Shown piece after piece: positions 55,400 to 64,000 of a stretch of 64,000 nucleotides of DNA. The notes under the pieces were generated by a model that made no database searches, was not told the DNA's origin, and saw only the letters and a program-made list of their open reading frames with translations. Each line of letters begins with the position of its first letter. Position 1 is the first letter of the stretch. The translations under genes and the position numbers were made by a program. This stretch comes from Physcia stellaris. Its lineage: Eukaryota; Ascomycota; Lecanoromycetes; Caliciales; Physciaceae. Location of the stretch: NCBI GenBank assembly GCA_018902385.1, contig JABSSW010000054.1, positions 186,001-250,000 on the forward strand. The letters are read 5' to 3'.

Positions 55400-58267
55400 A
55401 TGGTGGATTCTTCTGACGAACCGAGACTACTAGATCGCATCCGCTCTTCTGCCCGTCGAGCCAAAGCACATGCCTCGTTGAATCTTGGAGCAGCCCACCA
55501 GCCTCCCACCCTGCCCCTGACCGCCATACCAGCCGCCAGCGACGGTAGCAAAGCCGTATCGGAGAAACCCTTGCCAGTTCAAGATGCTGTCGGGAATACT
55601 GCCGCCACCGGCGCTACCACAGGGAATGGAGGGGCCGAGATTACCTCGTCCACATCACCACCCGCACCAGCTCCTCCGGTCGAAGGGGAACAAGGAGAGA
55701 CATCCTCCACCGTAGAGCAGGCCAGGAAGTTGCATGTCGGTATTCGATTTTACCATGTGCTGAAAGAAACGCTGCTATCAAGCTACTTCAATGTGCTCCT
55801 TATCTTTGTGCCAGTGGGCATAGCTGTCCAGGCAGCTGGCATAAATCCTACAGTTGTCTTTGCAATGAACGCCATTGCGATAGTCCCTTTGGCGGGCTTG
55901 CTCAGTCATGCTACTGAGAGTGTAGCCGCCGAGATGGGCGATACAGTTGGGGCACTAATGAATGTCACTTTTGGTAATGCGGTAGAACTGATCATATTGT
56001 AAGCACGCACCTGTCCGTTCTGTGTCACGGTGGTCTAACTCGATGGTAGCATGTATGTTCAACGAACAGACAATGAGACAAAAGAGAGCCAGAGGCGGCC
56101 AATACCGGCACCTGCAACTCGATTGCGTTCCTTGTTATCTGTCCTTTGCTTGCCCCAGTATCACTTTGTGATACCGACTTCATATGCTTACTTATTCTGT
56201 TCTCGACTTACAGCATTGCGCTCGTGAAGGTATAGCCTATTGCTATTCGTCGTTGACATTCTTGTGCTAATATAACTTTTCTAGAATGAAATACGCATTG
56301 TCCAAGCATCCCTCTTGGGATCGATTCTTGCCAACCTGTTGCTCATCCTTGGGATGGCCTTCCTATTTGGAGGTCTTCGCTTTCGCGAACAAGTCTGTAC
56401 AGATCTCGTGATTGTGATCGAATCATGTCTAACGGAGTCACAGGTCTATAATAGCACAGTGACCCAGATGAGTGCCTGCTTACTTAGCTTGAGCGTTATG
56501 AGCCTGTTGCTTCCGGTAAGTAATGCAATCTGTGCGAGCTCAAGACCGCGTTCTTGATCGCCAGCTGGGCTGTCTGCATCTGATACCTGACCAACAAATC
56601 AGACTGCGTTTCATGCTTCTTTCACCGATGGTGCTATCGCGGACGCAGCAGTTTTGCCCGTAAGTCGGGGGACAAGTGTTGTAAGTCTATTGTATTCCTA
56701 CAGGGTACCGTGCTTCGCTGTTAACACTGGAAAGATCCTTCTGGTCGTCTATGTTCTGTACCTTCTTTTTCAGCTGAAATCACATGCGTACTTATACCAA
56801 AGTACTCCGCAGCATGTGATTGACGAAGAATCTCACCCGGGCGTACTTGCTGAGATGCTCAATTCTTCTAGCTCATCAAGCTCATCGGACTCTTCAAGTG
56901 ACAGCAGCAGTGATGGTTCATCTGGCTCTAACACTACTGCTAAGCGAATCAGGCGCGTACTTCGAGGGAGACGCCGTCGCAAGTCAAGCGCAAGCTCCAA
57001 AGAAACACCCTCGCTTCCATCAACTGCTGTTCGCTCGCCTTCAGCGAGTACCTACAACCACAATGGTGACCACAATGAAAAGAGTTATCTGGACACACGT
57101 GAGGATCAGTTACTTCAAGCCACCCAGCCGCTAGGTGCAATCGCTAGCGGTGATGAAGCTGACACGGATGGAGAACATGACGATGTTTCGGCGAGGGCTC
57201 GAGATACAACGATCAACTTCCGAGACTTCGAGAAGGAGAAAGCACCATCAGTCTCCAAATCGCCTGAAGGTAAGCTAAACAAGAAGTTGAAGAGAAAACA
57301 CCGGAAGGCTAGCAGCAATGACGATGTACAACATAAGCAACCATCAGCAGCCAAAAAGCCGGCCGAGACCACAATTCCTGAAGACGACATCGTGGATGAT
57401 CCTTTGAGCACGCCGCGCGTTGGCTTCACTCAATCGGAGGAATCTCCTAAGCGCCCTTTTACTTTACGTGGTCTATCAGTTACTAGAGCCGCCATGCCGG
57501 CAATACCAACTATAATGCCCAAAATGCTTTCGTCTACCGTCTTTTCGGCTGCAAATCCGACGGGCCTTCCCTACCATGGCCCGCAAGGTACGGGGATTAC
57601 CCCTCGCGCTTTACACCGTTCCAGTTCGCTTCCTAGTCGACTTAATCAAGCTCAGGCTGCGCCAGCTGCGGCAGCACCTGTCCTTCCACCCAACGTTTCA
57701 ATTGCCTCTCTTGATTCAAAAGGCGAGGAGAAGCCTAAGAAGAGGATGTCACGCACGTCCGCTGTTGTTATGCTTGTAATTTCGACTGCCTTGGTGGCCG
57801 TGTGCGCCGAATTCTTGGTTGACAGCATCAACTATCTTATCGCGCACACGAGCGTCAGTGAAGCCTTCATCGGCCTTATCATCTTACCCATAGTCGGCAA
57901 CGCTGCGGAACATGTCACGGCAGTCACCGTGGCCACGAAAAACAAGATGGACCTTGCAATTGGAGTCGCAGTCGGCTCCAGTATTCAGATTGCTCTATTT
58001 GTTACACCGGTCATAGTTTTGCTGGGCTGGATCCTACAAAAGGACATGAGTTTATATTTCACCCTTTTCGAAACCGTGTCATTGTTCGTCACTGCATTCG
58101 TGGTCAACTTCCTTGTGCTGGACGGCCGCAGTAACTACCTAGAGGGACTACTGCTCATTGCTACCTATGTCATCATCGCGCTCTCTGCATTCTTCTATCC
58201 CGATTCGTCCCAGCAGAGCATGATTGGTGGTGCGGAAGCGGTCACGGAAACGCTCAAGTTTTTGTAA
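55400..58267 (+). CDS. VCX1: Vacuolar Ca2+/H+ exchanger (CAX family), enlarged
   Basis: Six exons (55400-55998, 56214-56229, 56285-56392, 56444-56515, 56603-56680, 56735-58267) splice to 801 residues. Both exchanger repeats are present. The first has [20 protein letters not shown] and [15 protein letters not shown], reached only by including a 16-nt exon. The second has [37 protein letters not shown]. Helices follow in the usual number (about 11). Known: these proteins exchange cytosolic Ca2+ for vacuolar H+. Odd: the family is normally 400-450 residues, whereas here about 110 disordered residues precede the first helix and about 300 lie between the two repeats (poly-Ser/Asp, then Lys/Arg and Ser/Pro blocks). 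The loop may be a regulatory or phosphorylated region. Confidence 0.92.
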
Positions 58268-59033
58268 GTTCTACTTGGGCTTTTAGCGAGGATGGTGGGT
58301 CTGAAGTTTCACGGAATGTATTTAACGGCCGCAAACTGCTCAATGCAGACGAGAATGGAGCTGTTGATCGAGATCGGAGTCCTGTGATACAGACGTCCCC
58401 TACAGTATGCTAGCCCCTTGATCGAGACAGAGCATACTCTACATCTAATGTTCGATGGGCACTCAGCGACAATCAGGAGGCATTAAGCTCGTCTACCTCT
58501 GATAATTGATGCACCGTGATCAGACAGACGTTCCTATGAGAGAGCCCAGCAAAACTGCTTCCCTTCTGCGACCGCATGAGGACCATTTCGTGGAGCTCTC
58601 ATACCAAAAATGGCCACCAAGAATGGCCCCATTGTGCAACCTGATCTTACCTAGTGCTTTAGGCCATAGTCTCTGCTTTTGCGGGGTTGGCCACTGCAAT
58701 GGCTAGGATCAGTGCCAACAGATCGGGTGCCCCTGACAGTGAGGCTGATATGGTGCCGCCAGCGCCTGCCCTAGCTAAGTAGTGATTTACGGCAGACCAT
58801 GTAGTCGGCTTTCCTCGGTGGCAGTAGTAGCTCCTTCGTAGACCTGACCATAACCCTTTCAATAATGACAAGAAAGGTAATTGCGCTCTACTTGAAGGCC
58901 TCTGCGAAGGGAAAGGCGTTGGAAACTTTCATGGTCGGTTGATTGGCCTTGTTGGGCGGCAGCGCCCTCTCAATCGCCACATCCATTCCCAAGGACGCGT
59001 AGAGGGAGCTTCCATGTCTCGTCACTACCCTCT
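58268..59033. other. Intergenic, hybrid-kinase promoter and leader
   Basis: Past the CAX stop no gene is seen. The last 20 bases hold a short upstream ORF, listed separately. Confidence 0.6.
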
Positions 59034-59037
59034 ATGA
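59014..59037 (+). promoter_or_regulatory. Upstream ORF overlapping the kinase start codon
   Basis: ATG at 59014 opens a 7-codon frame (MSRHYPL) whose stop TGA shares bases with the main ATG (ATGA at 59034-59037), in a different frame. Such overlaps permit termination-reinitiation or repression of the main ORF. Whether both lie in the transcript is not shown by the sequence. Confidence 0.5.
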
Positions 59038-62000
59038 ATGTTTCTCATTCCATCTTTACTGTTCCCTCAACCTTCAACAGTAAAGACCAGTCCCACTCCT
59101 CGAGTCGAAGGCCGACCAAACGCTCGAGAAGCTCTAGCACACATCCCCCAACCACAACCACCAACGGCCATTCCCGATCTCAAGGTTCCAAAGCCGCACG
59201 ACGCTCCTTCGACCAACTCAGTGTGCCTGCTTCATGGGGTCCTGCTATACGACCGCCCTCACAACCAGATGACTCTTTACTTCCCTCCATACATCGCACC
59301 GGAGCCTCCTTACCCAAGGAGCCTTCGGGTTTGACGTCCGCCCGTGGACAGCCGCCTCAGAAAAAGCTCTGCTCACCCACTCAACCTCGCCGAAGTCTTC
59401 CAATGCCTGCTACAGAGAGCCATGAGAACTTAGAGCTGCTCGAAGCCCGCAGCCTTTCAGACAAAGCTAGAATGCGCCCTTCATTGCCGCTGCGCCTTTC
59501 CAGTTCAGATATGACCCCGGCTATGCTGGGCAAAGCGAAGAAAGAGGAGGCAGGAAAGTTGAAAACACTCAGGCTGCCGCGAGGCTCAAATACTTCGGCA
59601 GGTACGGCACGCCCGCGTCCAACACGAACACTCAGCGGCAATGGAATCCCTGAAAGCCCTTCCAGATTGAAGACACCAGATGCAGAATTGAAATCGGCCA
59701 GTGCAAGGCTCTTGGAACAGATCGGTGTGACCGAGTTGCTGGACCAAGACGATCGACCAACGTTTATCATCGACCTTGGACATCAAAGCACCCTGGAACC
59801 TGGCCCGCTGAAGATCGTCTTCGCCAACACCGCGCTGAGAACCTCACTTGGTCTTCTCGAAATGGTTCGAGGTAACACCGACCTTAGTTCTCCTGGTCTC
59901 TCTGCAACGACAGCCTTCAACGAGTTTAAGCACTGGGCAACAGCTTATGTCAAAAACCGCGAGGCCCTCGATGTCAATGTGCCTGCGTTTCAATACGCCG
60001 GTTCCACATGGACTTACAGCAATCTGCGGAAGCGGCTGCGTGTAATACGCGGTCTTCCAAACGCAGGCTCGACCAGTCTTGGAAGAAATTCGCCCGCTAT
60101 CGGGCAATCTGCTCCCATTCTGATGGATATAGAGAGTACCGATGAAGCTGGATCACATGCTAGCCATTTTCCAATTCACGAGGCCACCGACTACTTCGGC
60201 TTTACAAAGATTTCCAACTCATCCGAAGCGCCTTCGGAACGAGGTAGTAACACCTCAAACGTCAGCAAAGCTGTACCTCTATCACCGCGCTCTATCACAT
60301 CTACCACATCCCGCGGTAGCCGAGCGGAAAGATATGACCACCGTGCGCTCCCTGTCCGTGGAAACGCAGGCTCGCCCGTGCCACAGGAGGATTCCGTTCG
60401 TGGTCTTCGTACGGATCGAGTAGTAAGTTTTGGACGATCGGCTCAAGTCACGATCAAACCCGACCAAGATCAAGGATCTTTCGACTGGACTCGTATACCG
60501 CTCTCCTCACCACTACCTCCGCATCTCCGATTTGCAAGAAGCGTTGACTGGGCTGCGACGGCGTTGGGTCCCATAGAGAGCTGGTCTTCAGAGCTTCGTA
60601 GTATGTGCAATCTAATCATGGCAAGCCCTCACCCAGCAGCCATGTATTGGGGCGAGGATTTGGTTGCTATCTACAATGAGGCTTATATTCTCCTGGCCGG
60701 AGAAAAGCACCCTACTTTGATGGGCCAATCGTACCGAGTTGCCTGGGCTGAGATCTGGGACCTGGTCAAAGAAGTCTTTGCGGCTGCTATTTCATCTGGA
60801 CAGGCGACAATGAAAGACGACGATTGTCTTTTCATAAAAAGGTCGCCGGTCGCCGGACTCCTAGAGGAGACCTACTTCCATTGGTCCATCATACCGCTTG
60901 TCGGCTCCAACGGCACAGTCGTAGGTCTCTATAATCCTGCTTTTGAAAAGACTAGGCGTAAGATCGCAGAACGGCGGATGCTCACCCTTCGTGAGTTGGG
61001 TGAGAGAACAGCTTCAGCACCAGAGCTCAAGAGCTTCTGGGGACAAGTCCTCAAGGCACTTGAATCCAACGAGGAAGATACCCCATTCGTCCTTGTCTAT
61101 TCGATTCCAGATGAGATCGAGAGTGACGGGTCTTCGATCCACTCCAGCAGCAGTCCTAACCTCAAACACTGCGTGCTCGAGGGCACACTAGGCGTTCCAG
61201 AAGGCCACAGTGCCGTGCCGCCGAGTTTCGATCTGAAAGGGGATATGGGGTATTTTGCTCAAATCTTCCGTGGCGCTATGAACTCAGATGGACCGGTCCT
61301 TCTACGCTTTGAGGACGGCACGCTTGATCCGAGTGTTATCGAAGGTATGGACTGGCGTGGCTTTGGGCTGCCTTGTAATGCTGCAGTCGTCTGTCCTGTG
61401 CGTCTGGCGACCGGAGATTCCACTTTAGGTTTCCTTGTCATGGGCATCAATCCTCGAAGGCCTTACGATGACGACTACAGTCTCTTCGTGCAGCTACTGA
61501 GCCGACAGCTGGGGACCTCTATGGCTTCTGTTGTCCTTTTCGAGGAGGAGATCGCTCGAGGTAGGAGAGCTGCTCGTCTTGCTGCTCTTGATCGAATCGA
61601 GCTGTCCGAGCAACTAGCGGCAAGGACGCAAGAGAAGGTTGAGAGCGAGACCAGATTCACCCGTATGGCTGAGCTTGCCCCTGTCGGTATATTTATCGCT
61701 GACAAGGCTGGCCGTATCTCGTACTGTAACGACATGTGGTATGAGATCTCAAAAGTAGCCAAGGGGTCTCAGGTCTATGACGACTGGATAGATTCGGTGA
61801 AAGATGAGGACAAGCATGAGGTGAGTATGCTTTGGCACAATCTTGTTCACCATGCATCTCCATTCACCACCGAATTTCGGTTCAAAGCCCCATGGCAGGA
61901 CACTTTGAACAAGGATGCCGAGAGATGGGTTCTGCTCAGCGCACATCCAGAGAAAAATGAGGATGGTTCATTGAAAGTGATCTTCGGTAGCCTCACAGAC

Positions 62001-63604
62001 ATAAGCAAACAGAAGTGGGCTGAGTATTTCGAAAAGAGACGCGTGGACGAAGCCGTCGAGATGAAGCGTCTGCAGGATAATTTCATCGATATCACTAGTC
62101 ATGAGATGCGCAACCCCTTGAGCGCGATCCTCCAATGTGCCGATGAGATTGAGAGCTCGTTGAAGGAGTATGAACCTGAGAGTGATGATGATTCCTATCA
62201 GGGTCTGGCCAAGCTACTGGACTCTGCGATCGACTCGGCACAAACCATCGCGTTATGTGCCTCACATCAGAAGCGTATTGTCGATGACATCCTGACTCTG
62301 TCGAAGCTCGATTCAGCTTTATTGCTTGTCACCCCTTGTGACGTTAAGCCGGTCAATGTAGCTCAGAGAGCACTGAAGATGTTTGATGGAGAGGTGCAGA
62401 CCGCTGATATCAACTTGCAACTCAAGATCGATGAGTCGATGAAGAGACTCCGGGTAGAATGGATAAGACTGGATCCCTCGCGTCTGCTGCAAGTCCTTAT
62501 CAATCTCGTGACCAACTCTATCAAGTTTACCACCGGAAAAGAGAAGCGGATGATCACTGTCACGGTGGGGGCTTCCATGGACCGCCCAGGCAAAGAAGGG
62601 CTGGACAATGTTTCGTTTTTCCCTACTAGATCAAAGAGAGCAGACCTGACAGAGAGTGAAGAGTGGGGAACCGGTGAGAAGGTTTACATCCATTTTGCAG
62701 TCAAAGACACCGGACGAGGGCTTGACAAGGAAGAAACAAAACGACTATTCATGAGATTTTCACAAGCCAGCCCTAGAACCCATGTGCAATATGGTGGATC
62801 TGGGCTGGGTTTGTTCATCTCGCGTGAATTAGTAGAATTACAAGGAGGAGAGATTGGTGTCTCCTCAGAAGCCGGCGTAGGGAGCACATTTGCTTTCTAT
62901 GTTAAAGCAAGGAGAACGGCAGCACCGTCTGAAGAAGCTGAATCTTTCCATACTCCTGGATCCCGGAAGCAATCAACAGGGGCCAGTCAATTTTCTACCA
63001 CACTAAGACTGGCATCAAGAGCAAAAGCCACACCAGAACCGCCGGCCTCTACCACTGAGGATACTTTGAAGATCCTTCTGGTGGAGGACAATCTGATCAA
63101 CCAGAAAGTCCTTCACAAGCAACTTACAAACCTAGGCTGCATCGTTTATCTGGCAAATCATGGTCAAGAGTGCATTGATCAGCTAGAGAAATCTACCTAC
63201 TGGGCAAATCATGATCCAGATGCAATGGACGTGACAGTGGTCTTGATGGACCTTGAGATGCCAGTTATGGATGGACTGACATGCGCAGCTACGATTCGAC
63301 GGCTACAGAAAGAACGTCAGATAGTAAAACACGTGCCTATCATTGCTGTCACTGCCAACGCTCGAGACAAACAGATTGAGACGGCGTTGCGCTCAGGCAT
63401 GGTAAGTCCATGTTTTCATGTTGACATCTAGTTACTTGAGAAGTACTTACCTTTTCTCTTTTCCAGGACGACATAATCGCGAAACCATTTCGTGTCGCAG
63501 ACTTGATACGCAAGATCGAGGATCTGTCCCGAAAACTCAATACCAACCCTCGGATGGCATCAACATCACGCCCTCCTACGACTCCCTCATCCAGTTCTTC
63601 CTGA
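59034..63604 (+). CDS. Hybrid histidine kinase with PAS domain, cytosolic type
   Basis: Two exons (59034-63401 and 63467-63604; 65-nt intron) give 1501 residues. Order: about 230 disordered Ser/Pro/Arg-rich residues; a PAS-like domain (TFIIDLGHQSTLEPGP); a second low-complexity stretch; a region with MYWGEDLVAIYNEAY of the PAS/GAF sort; a PAS domain at about 872 (FTRMAELAPVGIFIADKAGR); phospho-histidine DITSHEMRNPLSAIL near 1021; N box INLVTNSIKFT near 1155; G boxes VKDTGRGLDKEE and GGSGLGLFIS near 1225-1254; and a receiver with ILLVEDNLINQKVL near 1344, phospho-Asp in VVLMDLEMPVMDG near 1404 and the closing Lys in IIAKPF encoded by exon 2. No membrane helix is seen, so a soluble sensor is likely. 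All kinase and receiver residues are intact. Confidence 0.92.
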
Positions 63605-64000
63605 GTCTTTCCGTTTATACAGCGGGCGTTTATCGGCAGGTCCATGCATTTGCATGACTTTGTAATGCACAGCGAGATCCGCTGAACCATTAGCTTCAGC
63701 CTGGAGCTACAGCAACTTTCAGCATCATTGTAGGTTTTGCGTTTGCCCAGCAATCACCTCCAGCGAGTAATCAATGTCCTAATGAGCGATGTCAGCGAGT
63801 CGCTAAAGAAAAAAGCATGGGTATTTTGGGATTTTGGCGGACAATTCACTTCTCGAGCGGTCTTGCGTTTTCAGGCTTCCAGCAACGTTTACTCAAGTTC
63901 ATCAGCGAGCGTTCTGCATTTTATCTGCCTCTTCTTTCTTTTACTTTATGCTCTAGGATTTCTGGCTATCATGTCGGATTAGTTGGCAACGCGGGCCCGA
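63605..64000. other. Downstream flank, no gene called
   Basis: 3' flank of the kinase. A plus-strand frame ending at 63982 has a hydrophobic end (HFICLFFLLLYALGFLAIM), but its 81-codon frame has no known domain; it may run out of the window as a partial gene. Not supported enough to call. Confidence 0.4.

Noticed and set aside
6665-58267. Ion-transport gene cluster (TRK1, HMT1, CAX)
   Set aside because: The genes are 23-27 kb apart with unrelated genes between; coincidence is simpler.
1-64000. tRNA, rRNA, CRISPR or intact mobile elements
   Set aside because: Looked for T-arm motifs, terminal repeats, transposase signatures and spaced direct repeats by eye; none was convincing. A covariance-model or repeat search would be decisive.

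Overview
The window looks like a nuclear contig of a filamentous ascomycete (Pezizomycotina). Coding exons are broken by short GT-AG introns, mostly 45-80 nt, with CTGAC or CTAAC-like branch sites. The protein set is fungal: an SLN1-type osmosensor kinase, RTC1/WDR24, an HMT1-type ABC transporter, a fungal Trk potassium transporter, a LaeA-like methyltransferase and fungal DUF2237. No ribosomal RNA, tRNA, CRISPR array or intact transposon was seen. Intron boundaries were inferred by eye from frame continuity, splice motifs and family conservation; for most genes the spliced length came out as a whole number of codons.

Layout. 0-10 kb: a WDR89-like WD-repeat gene (-), an uncharacterised stretch, a LaeA-like SAM methyltransferase (+) and a seven-exon Trk potassium transporter (+). 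10-23 kb: a C2H2 zinc-finger gene (+), the SLN1-type hybrid histidine kinase (+), a strongly strand-skewed GC-rich block, a DUF2237 gene (-) and an ELL transcription elongation factor (-). 23-33 kb: a long non-coding gap, RTC1/WDR24 of the SEA complex (-) and an HMT1-type half ABC transporter (+). 33-39 kb: a disordered basic protein (-), an NAD(P)-binding dehydrogenase-like gene (-), an interleaved inverted repeat, and decayed coding sequence that includes a CHAT-protease remnant. 39-46 kb: proline dehydrogenase (+), cytochrome-type D-lactate dehydrogenase (-) and an amidase (+); the last two share a 130-bp divergent promoter. 46-55 kb: a gap, a family-2 glycosyltransferase (-), a SPRY protein carrying a PPxY motif (-) and a metallo-beta-lactamase-fold protein (-). 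55-64 kb: an unusually long Ca2+/H+ exchanger (+) and a second hybrid histidine kinase (+) with a tiny upstream ORF overlapping its start codon.

Functional themes are membrane ion and metal transport (Trk, HMT1, CAX), two-component stress sensing (two hybrid kinases) and mitochondrial flavin dehydrogenases (proline and D-lactate oxidation). The genes are mostly housekeeping and not clearly clustered by pathway. There is no polyketide synthase, NRPS or other secondary-metabolite core enzyme. The best leads are the SPRY/PPxY protein as a candidate ubiquitin-ligase adaptor, the overlapping uORF, the micro-exons, the enlarged CAX loop and the decaying CHAT locus.
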